Part shown: positions 1 to 8,442 of the stretch, piece by piece
Layout: every line of letters begins with the position of its first letter
Position numbering within the stretch: the first letter of the stretch is position 1
NCBI GenBank assembly: GCA_003482555.1
Contig: DMYQ01000119.1
Span: forward strand, 32,589-79,022
From: Janthinobacterium sp.
GTDB taxonomy: Bacteria > Pseudomonadota > Gammaproteobacteria > Burkholderiales > Burkholderiaceae_D
Direction of reading: 5' to 3'
DNA length: 46,434 nucleotides
The notes under the pieces: model-generated
What the model was told of the DNA's origin: nothing
The model's database searches: none
What the model saw: only the letters and a program-made list of their open reading frames with translations
Made by a program: the position numbers and the translations under genes

Positions 1-364
1 CGGTCATCAGCTTGTGCAGCGGGCATTTTCCCGCGGCCGCCAGCAATTCCTGGCGCTGCGCCTCGCTCAAGTCGCCGCTCAGGTGCAGCGTGACGGCCAG
101 CCGATAGGTGCCCTTGCGTTCCTCGCTGGCGTCGCGCTCCGTGCTCACTTCCACGTTTTCAAGCGGGATGCCCTTGTGCTTGGCGTACCAGACCACGGTC
201 AGGGCCTTGCAGGCGCAGAGCGCGGCGTCGTACAGGTCGTGCGGCGACGGGCCGGCATCGCTGCCGCCCTCTTCCGGCGAACCGTCGGCGGACAGGATGT
301 GGTTGCGGACGTGGACGATGTGCCGCATCGGCAGGGAGAGGTCGCGGATGGCTGTGATAGTCAT
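1..364 (-). CDS. OsmC family protein, 3' end outside window
   Basis: The first 121 residues are visible and the gene runs off the left edge. Starting from the ATG at 364 the protein has the OsmC/Ohr-fold signature: a GPSPHDLYDAALCACKALT stretch with Cys50 and Cys52, and a KCPLHKLM stretch with Cys114. In the family these two regions supply the paired cysteines that reduce organic hydroperoxides in the cytoplasm. No strong ribosome-binding site is evident. The bases from 365 to the end of the next gene at 519 hold nothing recognisable. A YhfA-like member of unknown substrate is as likely as OsmC itself. Family assignment is firm, precise function is not. Confidence 0.85.
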   Translation of the reverse strand, partial: MTITAIRDLSLPMRHIVHVRNHILSADGSPEEGGSDAGPSPHDLYDAALCACKALTVVWYAKHKGIPLENVEVSTERDASEERKGTYRLAVTLHLSGDLSEAQRQELLAAAGKCPLHKLMT

Positions 365-519
365 GTTTATGCAATCAAGTCGAAAAGACACAATCTACAC
401 CGTTTGCGCCTTGCGCGCATGGTCTGGATGCCGGAAAACGCCGTAAATATGTGCCTCAGTGCATTATTGAGGGCGGCTCAGGGCCGGGCTGAAGGCCGCT
501 TATGGCCTCTCATGGTTGC

Positions 520-945
520 TTAGGGTAACTTAGGGGCAGCGTCGAGCAGCGTGGTTAGCAGGCGCGACAGCTCCACCCTGTCGCTTTCGGACAAGGGCGC
601 GAAGGCGTCCGCCACGGCTTCCTGAACCAGCGGCCCGCATTGGCCGAGAATGTCGGCGCCCTTGGGTGTGAGTTGATGGATGGTGGCGCGTCCCAGTCCC
701 GCCCGCCGCTCGATCAACGCCAGTTTCAGCAAGCGCGCGGCAAGCGTGCCGAAAGCCTGGTCGGAGTTGAAGGTGAGCTCCGCCAGGCGGTGCAGCGAGA
801 CACCCGGATTGCGTTCGATTTCCCGCAGCGCATTCCACTGCACCAGACTGACGCCGAGCGGGGCCAGCTTCGTTTCGACCGCGCGATGTTGCCGGTATTG
901 AGCTTTCTTGACGAGCAAGCCAAGTGCTTCGATTGAAATATTCAT
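520..945 (-). CDS. MarR family transcriptional regulator
   Basis: A 141-residue winged-helix regulator. Residues of the core include WNALREIERNPGVSLHRLAE (recognition-helix region) and a wing around RRAGLGRATIHQLTPKG, typical of MarR dimers that repress a neighbouring gene and release DNA when they bind a small phenolic or similar ligand. I chose the ATG at 945 (MNISIEAL). A longer frame opens at 1074, but its extra 43 residues would be encoded by the promoter and operator. A consensus -35 (TTGACA) lies so close to 945 that the mRNA should have almost no leader, which fits the absence of a Shine-Dalgarno sequence. It is divergent from the alpha/beta hydrolase at 1123, its probable target. Confidence 0.88.
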   Translation of the reverse strand: MNISIEALGLLVKKAQYRQHRAVETKLAPLGVSLVQWNALREIERNPGVSLHRLAELTFNSDQAFGTLAARLLKLALIERRAGLGRATIHQLTPKGADILGQCGPLVQEAVADAFAPLSESDRVELSRLLTTLLDAAPKLP

Positions 946-952
946 GTCAACA

Positions 953-980
953 TATTTATATAAGGACGCCGGCATGTCAA
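953..980 (-). promoter_or_regulatory. Promoter of the marR gene
   Basis: Reading the minus strand, TTGACA (980-975) is followed by a 16-bp spacer and TAAATA (958-953). Transcription would begin around 946-947, next to the ATG at 945. The -10 overlaps TCAACATATT (947-956), which matches the repeat unit of the hydrolase operator, so autoregulation is likely. This is inferred from consensus matches only. Confidence 0.55.
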
Positions 981-1067
981 GTCCCAACTGTCGCGCATAC
1001 GGCCGGCGACCCGCTCCCACAGTGATATTCATTGTGAATACAGAAATCTCTTTCTCGAAAATACAGC

Positions 1068-1107
1068 TTGACATATCAATATGTTGATATCAATATGTTT
1101 ATATCAA
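1068..1107 (+). promoter_or_regulatory. Operator of three 14-bp direct repeats, with -35 box
   Basis: ATATCAA recurs at 1073, 1087 and 1101, exactly 14 bp apart. The first two copies continue as TATGTTG and TATGTTT, so each unit with the start of the next forms a dyad (ATATCAA-TATG-TTGATAT at 1073-1090). A perfect -35 hexamer TTGACA sits at 1068-1073. The -10 must lie inside the repeats and is not clear. The array ends just before the AAGGAG ribosome-binding site (1112-1117) of the hydrolase. Layout and position fit a MarR-type operator. Confidence 0.7.
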
Positions 1108-1122
1108 CCACAAGGAGCTTCC

Positions 1123-1917
1123 ATGACTCAGCCCAGCACCCATACCCACACAATTTTCCTGCCCGCCGGCAGTGTCGATGTCAGCGTAGCCACGCAAGGA
1201 CAGGGCCGCCCCATCCTCATCCTGCACGGCGGCGCGGGGCCGGCCTCGGTGCTGGGACTGGCGCAAGCCCTGGCCACGCATGCGCGCGCCATCGTCCCGT
1301 CCCACCCGGGATTCGAGGGCAGCCCGCGGCCCGACTGGTTCGCCAGCGTGGGCGACCTGGCCATGGCTTACCTGGCCTTGCTCGACGAGCTGGACTTGTC
1401 GGAGGTGATTGTCGTGGGTAACTCGATCGGCGGCTGGATCGCGGCCGAGATGGCCGTGCGCGGATCGCCCCGCCTGGCCGGCGTCGTGCTGGTGAACGCG
1501 GCCGGCATCGATGCCGGCGCGGGCCGCATCGTGGACGTTTCGCACATGTCGGCGGCCGAGCGGATGGCGCTGGCCTTTCATGCGCCGCAGCGCTTCGCCG
1601 GCGCCGCTCCGACGCCGGCCCGGCTGGCGCTGATGGCGGCCAACCAGGCCACCCTGCACGTCTACGGCGGCGCCCCCTACATGCACGACCCGGCCCTGCG
1701 CGCCCGTCTGGCCGGGATCGGCATACCGGCCCTGGTGGCGTGGGGCGAGAGCGACCGGATCGTCGACCTCGATTACGGCAGGCGCTACGCGGCCAACATC
1801 CCCGGCGCCGAATTTGCCGTGATCGAGAGCGCCGGCCACCTGCCGCAAATCGAGCGGCTCGACGAATTGACGCGCCTGATCGAGGCTTTTGCCGCCGACC
1901 TCGGCGCCCAGCGCTGA
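1123..1917 (+). CDS. Alpha/beta hydrolase
   Basis: A 264-residue cytoplasmic alpha/beta-fold hydrolase. Visible active-site elements in order are the oxyanion-hole segment LILHGGAGP (about 31-39), the nucleophile elbow VVGNSIGG with serine near residue 107, the acid in WGESDRIVD (about 210), and the catalytic histidine in SAGHLPQIE (about 241). The start is the ATG at 1123, set by AAGGAG six bases upstream. An in-frame ATG at 1081 would lie inside the operator. The substrate cannot be told from sequence; esters or C-C bonds of aromatic breakdown products are typical for MarR-controlled members. It is the only gene downstream of the repeat operator and converges on the GGDEF/EAL gene. Confidence 0.88.
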   Translation: MTQPSTHTHTIFLPAGSVDVSVATQGQGRPILILHGGAGPASVLGLAQALATHARAIVPSHPGFEGSPRPDWFASVGDLAMAYLALLDELDLSEVIVVGNSIGGWIAAEMAVRGSPRLAGVVLVNAAGIDAGAGRIVDVSHMSAAERMALAFHAPQRFAGAAPTPARLALMAANQATLHVYGGAPYMHDPALRARLAGIGIPALVAWGESDRIVDLDYGRRYAANIPGAEFAVIESAGHLPQIERLDELTRLIEAFAADLGAQR

Positions 1918-1977
1918 GCGGTGGATGGAAAGGGAAAGCCGGCGCCAGTCCGGCCGCGGCGCTTCGAGCGGCCCCGC

Positions 1978-4900
1978 TCAGGCGCCGGACCCGCTCCCGG
2001 CGTCGCAGTTGCGGCCCTGCATGAAGACGGCGAATTGATCCGCCGCCAGCGGCCGGCTGAACAGATAACCCTGATAGGCGTGACAGCCGTGCCGCTCCAG
2101 GAAAGCGCGCTGGGGGTCCGTTTCCACACCCTCAGCGATGACGCCCAGGCCCAGGCTTTGGCCGAGCGCGACGATGGTGCACATGATGGCGGCGTCGTTC
2201 GGATCGCTCAGCAGGTCGCGCACGAAGGACTGGTCGATCTTTAACTGTTCCAGCGGCAGCCGCTTAAGGTAGGCCAGCGAGGAATAGCCGGTACCGAAAT
2301 CGTCGAGCGAAAAGCCGACCCCGGATTTCTTCAACAAGTTCATCTTGGCGATCGTCACTTCGATGTCGTCCACCAGCAAGCTCTCGGTGAGCTCCAGCTT
2401 GAGCTTGTGCGGCGGCGCGCCGGTGGCCGCCAGCACGGCCAGCACTTCGTCGGCGAAGCCGGGCTGGCGCAATTGGCGCGCGCTGACGTTGACGGCCACG
2501 CTCAATTGCGCCGTGTGCGGTTCGCGCGCCCACTGCGCCAGTTGCGCGCACGCCGTCTCCAGCACCCAGCGCCCGAGCGGCAGTATCAGGCCGCTGTCCT
2601 CGGCCAGGGGAATGAAGACGGCCGGCGACACCGGGCCGCGCTGCGGATGGGTCCAGCGCAGCAGCGCCTCGGCGCCGGTGACGCGGCCATCGCTGCGCAA
2701 CTGCGGCTGGTAGTGCAGGCGGAATTCGCCGAGCGGCATGGCCTGGCGCAGATCGGCTTCCAGCCCCGCCCGCCGCAACACGGCCGTCTGCATCTCCGGG
2801 TCGAAGAAGCGCATGGTGTTGCGCCCGGCCGCCTTGGCCTGGTACATGGCCAGGTCGGCCCGCTTGAGCAATTCGCCCACCGTGCCCTGCTCGTTGTCGA
2901 ACAGGGTGGCGCCTATGCTGCTGGTGCTGAAGTGTTCGTAGTCGTCCAGCAGGAAGGGCCGGTTCAGCGCCGCCAGGATGGTTTCACCCACGCTCCTGGT
3001 GCGCGCCGCCGCCTCTTCGGTGTGCGCGCTCAGGTTTTCCAGCATCACCAGGAATTCGTCGCCGCCGAAGCGCGCCACGGTATCGCCCTCGTCGACGGCC
3101 GCCAGCAGGCGCGCCGCCACCTGGCGCAGCAGCAGATCGCCGCGGTCGTGGCCCAGGGTTTCGTTGAGGGTCTTGAAATTGTCCAGGTCGATGTACAGCA
3201 GCGCGCCGGTGCGGCGGCCGCGCCCGCCCAGCGCCATCGCGTGCCGCAGCCGGTCGAGCATCAGCAAGCGATTCGGCAAGCCGGTCAGGGCGTCGTAAAA
3301 CGCCAGGTGGCGGATCTCGCGCTCGTCCGCCTTGCGCTGGCTGATGTCGGTATCGATCGACAGGATCGCCTTGGGCCGGCCGGCGTCGTCGTTGAGCAGG
3401 GTCCAGCGCACTTCCACCGTCAGCGCCTTGCCGCTCTTGTCGCGCCGGGTGATCTCGCCGCTCCAGTCGCCGCTGCGCAGCACCGTCGTCGCCGCCGCCC
3501 GCAGCGCGGCCGTGTCGTCGCCGAGCAGGCTGTCGGCCGGCTGCCCCAGCGCCTCGGCCGCGGTCCAGCCGTACAGCCGCTCGGCGCTTTTGTTCCAGAA
3601 CAGGATGCGGTGCTCGATGCTGCGCACCACGATCGCGTCCTGGGCCTTGTCGAGCAGCGAAGCCTGGTCGCGGATGTGGGCGTCGGCATCTTGCCGCTCC
3701 AGCTCGGCGGCCGCGCGGGCGGCGAAGATTTGCAGGGTGGAGACGATGAAGTCGGAGCGTTTCACGGGATCGCGAAACAGCACGAACAGCAGGCCCAGGG
3801 GCTCACCGTCGGAATTGTCGAGGCGCCAGCCGCCATAGGCTTCGGCGCCCAGTACGGCCATGGGCGAGTCGGGAAATTCCCGTGGCAGCGCGGCCGCGAC
3901 CACGTATTGCTTGTGCTTGAGCACTTCCTCGCAGGGGGAGCCGCGCAGCGCATAATTGAAATTGGCGACGCGGGCGCCGTCCTGCAGCGCGATGACGGTG
4001 CGGGCTTCGGTCGGCGCGCCGGCCGCGCCCGGCAACAGGCGCGCCACCATCGCCGACTGGGCGCCGACGGCTTCCGCCATATTGCGCGCCAGTTGCTCGA
4101 AAAAACGCGCGCCGGTGCTGGCCGAGACGCTGGCCGCCACTTTCAACACCGCCGATTCGATGCGGCGCCGTTCGTCGCGCACGCGGATATTGCTGATGCC
4201 GAAGGCCAGATTGTCGGCCAACTCTTGCAGCAGGCTGATTTCCTCGCCCGCTTCCGTCAAGGGCACGCCCGCGTACAGGGCCAGCAAGCCGAAGGGCCGG
4301 CCCTCGTGCGCCAGCGGCAGGTAGACGGCGCCGTGGTAGCCGTATTGTTCCACGGCCGCGTAAAACGGCGCCAGGCTGGCGTCGTGGGCGATGTCTTCCA
4401 ACAGCAACGGGACGCCTTCGCGGATGGCGCGCCCGGCCGGCGTGCGCCCGGCCGCGTCGCGCTCGGACCAGCTCAAGCCGATCGAGCGCAGATAGGCGGC
4501 GCCTTCCTCGTTGCCGGCGTGCGCCTCGACGCTGATGGAGCGCCCGGCGTCGTCGTGGGCGTAGCCGACCCAGGCCATGCGGTAGCCGCCGACCTCGACG
4601 GCGATGTGGCAAATCCGCCTGATCAAGTCCGCTTCGTCGCCGACGCGTATCAGGGCTTCGTTGCAACGGCTCAGCAGTTGCAGGGCGCGGTTCGAGCGCG
4701 TCAGCGCCAGGGCCGCCTGCTTGCGTTCATTGATGTCGCGGAAATGCACGGCCAGTCCCTCCGCCGAGGGATAGGCGCGCACCTCCAGCCAGGTATCGAG
4801 GGGGGCATAGAATTCCTCGAAGGCGACCGGACAATTCTCGCGCAGGGCGCGCTGGTATTCCAGGTAGGAGGTGCCGCCGATGGCTTCCTTGAATTCGTTC

Positions 4901-5463
4901 CAGACCACGGCGCCCAGCAAATCCTCGCGCCGGCGGTGCAGCAGGCGCGCCGCTTCCGGGTTCAGATAGGTGAAACGCCAGTCGCGGTCGACGGTAAAGA
5001 AGCCGTCGGTGATGCTCTCCAGGGTGGCCGTCATGCGTTCGGCCAGGCGCCCGGCGGCGCTCGCCGATTGGGTGCGCTCGGTCACGTCGAGCATGCTGCC
5101 CAGCAGGCGCGCCGGCACCGCCGTTTCCAGGTGCAGTTCGGCGCGCGTGTGGACGTCGCGGATGGCGCCGTCCGGAAGCAGCACGCGGTGCTCCAGATCG
5201 ACGCCGGCGCCGCCGCGCAGGGCTTGTTCGAAACATCGCGCCAGGGCCGCCCTGTCGCCGGCGTGCACCAGGGCCAGGAAATCCTCGAGCCCGGCCGGCG
5301 CCCGGCCCGGGGCCAGGCCGAGGATGCGGCTGGCCTCCTCCGACCAGCGGCCAAAGCGGCCGTCCGCGCGCAACTCCCAGCTGCCCACATGCAGGCAGCG
5401 CTCCATGCTGCGTAACTGTTCCCGCACGCGCCGCAGCTCGGCAGAAGCATCCGGCGTCGTCAT
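1978..5463 (-). CDS. PAS/GAF sensor diguanylate cyclase/phosphodiesterase
   Basis: A 1161-residue cyclic-di-GMP signalling protein starting at the ATG at 5463. Domain order (approximate residues): PAS 25-130, PAS 145-250, GAF 265-430, GAF 445-590, PAS 605-715, GGDEF 720-885, EAL 895-1150. The cyclase motif reads ARFGGDEF near 800, so the active site is intact. The inhibitory I-site RxxD upstream is replaced by DEGD, so product inhibition should be absent. The EAL half keeps the metal and catalytic set: EALLRW, NVSAR, LTES, DDFGTGYSS, LKIDQSF, AEGVE and QGYLFS. No transmembrane segment is evident, so it is probably cytoplasmic. In such tandem proteins one activity often dominates; the sequence does not say which. 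No ligand is predictable for the PAS or GAF domains. Confidence 0.93.
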   Translation of the reverse strand: MTTPDASAELRRVREQLRSMERCLHVGSWELRADGRFGRWSEEASRILGLAPGRAPAGLEDFLALVHAGDRAALARCFEQALRGGAGVDLEHRVLLPDGAIRDVHTRAELHLETAVPARLLGSMLDVTERTQSASAAGRLAERMTATLESITDGFFTVDRDWRFTYLNPEAARLLHRRREDLLGAVVWNEFKEAIGGTSYLEYQRALRENCPVAFEEFYAPLDTWLEVRAYPSAEGLAVHFRDINERKQAALALTRSNRALQLLSRCNEALIRVGDEADLIRRICHIAVEVGGYRMAWVGYAHDDAGRSISVEAHAGNEEGAAYLRSIGLSWSERDAAGRTPAGRAIREGVPLLLEDIAHDASLAPFYAAVEQYGYHGAVYLPLAHEGRPFGLLALYAGVPLTEAGEEISLLQELADNLAFGISNIRVRDERRRIESAVLKVAASVSASTGARFFEQLARNMAEAVGAQSAMVARLLPGAAGAPTEARTVIALQDGARVANFNYALRGSPCEEVLKHKQYVVAAALPREFPDSPMAVLGAEAYGGWRLDNSDGEPLGLLFVLFRDPVKRSDFIVSTLQIFAARAAAELERQDADAHIRDQASLLDKAQDAIVVRSIEHRILFWNKSAERLYGWTAAEALGQPADSLLGDDTAALRAAATTVLRSGDWSGEITRRDKSGKALTVEVRWTLLNDDAGRPKAILSIDTDISQRKADEREIRHLAFYDALTGLPNRLLMLDRLRHAMALGGRGRRTGALLYIDLDNFKTLNETLGHDRGDLLLRQVAARLLAAVDEGDTVARFGGDEFLVMLENLSAHTEEAAARTRSVGETILAALNRPFLLDDYEHFSTSSIGATLFDNEQGTVGELLKRADLAMYQAKAAGRNTMRFFDPEMQTAVLRRAGLEADLRQAMPLGEFRLHYQPQLRSDGRVTGAEALLRWTHPQRGPVSPAVFIPLAEDSGLILPLGRWVLETACAQLAQWAREPHTAQLSVAVNVSARQLRQPGFADEVLAVLAATGAPPHKLKLELTESLLVDDIEVTIAKMNLLKKSGVGFSLDDFGTGYSSLAYLKRLPLEQLKIDQSFVRDLLSDPNDAAIMCTIVALGQSLGLGVIAEGVETDPQRAFLERHGCHAYQGYLFSRPLAADQFAVFMQGRNCDAGSGSGA

Positions 5464-5701
5464 GGGATGGCCATGCCGCGCTCCGCTTTCGGGTGCCGCG
5501 CTGCGGGGGCGGCGCCCGACATGCTGCGCGGCCCGGGACGTGGTGACTCTACTTGAGCTGTTCTCATCCGACCCCTTTCCCGCAAACGCCATTATGGGCA
5601 AGGCCGCGCCGGAACGCCGCCTCCAGATGCTATTCTACCGCGACATAAACTAATTGGCAGGGCAACAGCGCGGCGCAGTCCGGATGACGCCGGCGCCGCG
5701 C

Positions 5702-6178
5702 TCACAGGAAGCGGTCGAGGATCTTGCGGCTGTGCTTGTCGAGCGCCAACACCTCGCGCACCAGGAAATGAATGCCGTGGCTGTCCGCCACCAGCAAGCC
5801 GTCAGCGCCGATGCGGCGGATGTCTTCCTCGCCCTTGAGAACGAAATGGGTATCGCCGCGGTCGGTCTTGACGTGCCAGGTGCAGGGCGTGGCAAAACTG
5901 CTGACGTCGACGATCCGCATAATCTCCGGCATGAACTCGCGTCCTTCCAGCTCATCCTGCACCAGGGTGCGGATGGAGGTCGGCAAGTCGGCGATGGACA
6001 CGATCCAGGCCACTTCCTGGCCGTCGTGCAACACCAGGGAAATGCCGTGTTCCGGCGCCTGGATCGGAAAGGCGCGCACCGGCACGACGCCCTCGTGCAC
6101 GACGCCCTCGGCGGTCGTCAGCACCAGCTTGCCAAAGCCGTTGCGGCTCAATTGAAAGGTCGTGCTCGCCATGCTCAT
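5702..6178 (-). CDS. DUF1854 protein, cyanophycin-associated
   Basis: A 158-residue soluble protein of the DUF1854 family, which I recall being labelled cyanophycin metabolism-associated in public annotation because of its constant neighbourhood. Recognisable stretches are VPVRAFPIQAPEHGISLV (about 31-48), ELEGREFMPEIMRI and the C-terminal LDKHSRKILDRFL. It has no signal peptide or membrane span and no known catalytic motif. Its ATG overlaps the stop codon of the ABC exporter by ATGA (6175-6178), so the two are translationally coupled and probably act together. A second ATG two codons in is an alternative start. A role as an accessory or regulatory subunit of the exporter is inference. Confidence 0.85.
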   Translation of the reverse strand: MSMASTTFQLSRNGFGKLVLTTAEGVVHEGVVPVRAFPIQAPEHGISLVLHDGQEVAWIVSIADLPTSIRTLVQDELEGREFMPEIMRIVDVSSFATPCTWHVKTDRGDTHFVLKGEEDIRRIGADGLLVADSHGIHFLVREVLALDKHSRKILDRFL

Positions 6179-8442
6179 TCCTTGTCGTCCATATCGGTGT
6201 CCACATTGCGCGCCTGCGCCTCGTAGAGCCGGAAATATGCGCCTTCGCGCGCCATCAATTCATCGTGGCTGCCCACTTCCACCACTTCGCCGCGGTCGAG
6301 CACCACCAGGCGGTCGGCCCGGTGCAGGGTCGACAGGCGGTGCGCGATGGCGATCGTGGTACGGCCCTGCACCAGATTGTCGAGCGCTTTCTGGATTTCC
6401 TTCTCGGTCTCGGAGTCGACCGAGGACGTGGCCTCGTCCATGATCAAGATGCGCGGGTCGATCAGCAGGGCGCGCGCGATCGAGATGCGCTGGCGCTCGC
6501 CGCCCGAGAGTCCCTGGCCCCGCTCGCCGACCATGGAATCGTAACCCTGCGGCAGGCGCAGGATGAATTCGTGGGCGTGGGCGGCGCGGGCCGAGGCGAT
6601 GATCTCGGCGCGGCTGGCGTCCGGCTTGCCGTAGGCGATGTTTTCCGCGATGGTGCCGAAGAACAGGAAGGGCTCTTGCAGCACCAGGCCGATGTTGCGC
6701 CGGTAATCCGAGACGGCGAAGGAACGGATGTCGACGCCGTCGAGCAGGATGGCGCCTTCCGAGACGTCGTAAAAGCGGCAAATCAGATTGACCAGGGTGC
6801 TCTTGCCGGAGCCGCTGTGGCCGACCAGACCGATCATTTCGCCGGGCCGGATGCTCAGGCTGATGCTGCGGTTGACGGCCCGGTTGCCGTAGCGGAAACC
6901 GACTTCGCGCAATTCGATGCCCCCTTCGATCTTCTCCAGGCGGACCGGCTGGGCCGGTTCCGGCACGCTCGACACATGGTCGAGGATGTCGAAGATGCGC
7001 TTGGCCGCCGAAGCCGACTTTTGCGTCACCGAGACGATACGGCTCATCGAATCGAGGCGCCCATAAAAACGTCCGCTGTAGGCGAGGAAGGCGGTCAGGG
7101 TGCCGACCGTGATGTCGCCCTTCGACAATTGCCAGATGCCGAAGCACCAGATCACCAGCAGGCCGAGTTCGGTCAAGAAAGACACGGTGGGTGAAAACAG
7201 GGACCACACCTTGTTGAGTTTGTCGTTCACGGCCAGGTTGTGGGCGTTGGCGTCGCGGAAACGGGCCGCTTCCCGCCTTTCCTGGGCGAAAGCCTTGACG
7301 ACGCGGATGCCGGGGATGGTATCGGCCAAGACATTCGTCACTTCGCTCCAGACCCGGTCGATCTTTTCAAAGCCGGTGCGCAGGCGGTCGCGCACGATAT
7401 GGATCATCCAGGCGATGAAGGGCAAGGGCGCCAGGGTCATGACGGCCAGCCAGGGATTCAAATTCCACAGGATGAGGCCGGTCATGATGATCATCAACAC
7501 GTCGGAAGCGAAGTCGAGCAGGTGCAGCGACAGGAACACGCAGATGCGGTCGCTGCCGCTGCCGATGCGCGACATCAAGTCGCCCGTGCGCTTGCCGCCG
7601 AAGTACTCGAGCGACAGCTTCATCAAGTGTTCATAGGTGGCCGAGCGCAAGTCGGCGCCCATGCGTTCCGACACCACGGCCAGGATATACGTCTTGCCCC
7701 AGCCCAGTATCCAGGCCAGCACGGCCGAACCGAGCAGACCCGACATATACCAGACCACCAGCATCGGGTCGATCTTCACCCCGTTCTGGTAGGGAATGAG
7801 GACATTGTCCATCAGCGGCTTGGTCAGGTACGGCGGGATCATGTGGGCCGCCGTGCTGAGCAGCATGAGGGTGAAGCCGGCCGCCAACTGGCCCCGGTAG
7901 GGTACGGCAAAGCGCCACAGGCGGAACAGGGTCCAGGTCGATGGCGGCGTGTGGATCACCTTGGTGCAAATGGGGCACTCGTCCAGTTCCGGGTCGAGCG
8001 GGGCCTTGCAACTGGGGCAAATGTTTTGTTCGCTGGGCACGGGCGCCTGGCCGCTGACGTGGCTGTGCTGGCGTTCGCGGAATTGATCGAGCAGGCGCAT
8101 CGCGTGCAGGTTTTGCCCCAGGGTGAAGCGCCAACTGGCCAGGCGCCCTTGCTCATCTTGCAATTCCAGGTGGCCGACGCCGGCGTGGTCAAAGTGCTTG
8201 AGCTCCAGACCCGGCCGATAAGTCCAGTCGTGCCACACGGTGTCGCCGGGCGCGCGCGCCAGCAGGCGGCGCTCGGTGAGCACCAATAGACCTTTTTTAA
8301 AGCGTAATCGGGAGTCGAGGTCAACCTCCACGCCGGTTAAAACGTTCTCCCCGGATACAAGTGCTTTCGCGACCTCCGCTTGCCAGTGTTCGGGTAAGAG
8401 GCTGATCGCCGGGGCTGGCATTGCAAGTTGTTCAGTTGTCAT
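6175..8442 (-). CDS. ABC exporter with N-terminal sensor-like domain, cyanophycin-associated
   Basis: A 755-residue half-transporter. Residues 1-125 form an extra soluble domain with a PH-like or DUF1854-like look (RLRFKKGLLVLTERRLLA). A CPSCKAPLDPELDECPIC zinc ribbon follows at about 142-159. Then come six membrane spans (about 175-480) of the type-IV exporter class, and a nucleotide-binding domain (about 515-745) with Walker A GHSGSGKST near 538, signature LSGGERQ near 645, Walker B ILIMDEATS near 665 and the H-loop AIAHRLS. The catalytic parts are complete, so it should be an active homodimeric inner-membrane exporter. The family is known for association with cyanophycin genes but, to my knowledge, has no proven substrate. 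It is divergent from the synthetases across a 433-bp control region. Confidence 0.9.
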   Translation of the reverse strand: MTTEQLAMPAPAISLLPEHWQAEVAKALVSGENVLTGVEVDLDSRLRFKKGLLVLTERRLLARAPGDTVWHDWTYRPGLELKHFDHAGVGHLELQDEQGRLASWRFTLGQNLHAMRLLDQFRERQHSHVSGQAPVPSEQNICPSCKAPLDPELDECPICTKVIHTPPSTWTLFRLWRFAVPYRGQLAAGFTLMLLSTAAHMIPPYLTKPLMDNVLIPYQNGVKIDPMLVVWYMSGLLGSAVLAWILGWGKTYILAVVSERMGADLRSATYEHLMKLSLEYFGGKRTGDLMSRIGSGSDRICVFLSLHLLDFASDVLMIIMTGLILWNLNPWLAVMTLAPLPFIAWMIHIVRDRLRTGFEKIDRVWSEVTNVLADTIPGIRVVKAFAQERREAARFRDANAHNLAVNDKLNKVWSLFSPTVSFLTELGLLVIWCFGIWQLSKGDITVGTLTAFLAYSGRFYGRLDSMSRIVSVTQKSASAAKRIFDILDHVSSVPEPAQPVRLEKIEGGIELREVGFRYGNRAVNRSISLSIRPGEMIGLVGHSGSGKSTLVNLICRFYDVSEGAILLDGVDIRSFAVSDYRRNIGLVLQEPFLFFGTIAENIAYGKPDASRAEIIASARAAHAHEFILRLPQGYDSMVGERGQGLSGGERQRISIARALLIDPRILIMDEATSSVDSETEKEIQKALDNLVQGRTTIAIAHRLSTLHRADRLVVLDRGEVVEVGSHDELMAREGAYFRLYEAQARNVDTDMDDKE

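Noticed and set aside
946..1074. N-terminal extension of the MarR protein from the ATG at 1074
   Set aside because: Its codons cover the promoter and touch the operator repeats, and the family fold begins at residue 44 of that frame.
2407..5415. A 1002-codon open frame on the plus strand
   Set aside because: It lies antisense to the PAS/GAF/GGDEF/EAL gene, whose motifs are unmistakable. It is an artefact of high GC and has no recognisable domain.
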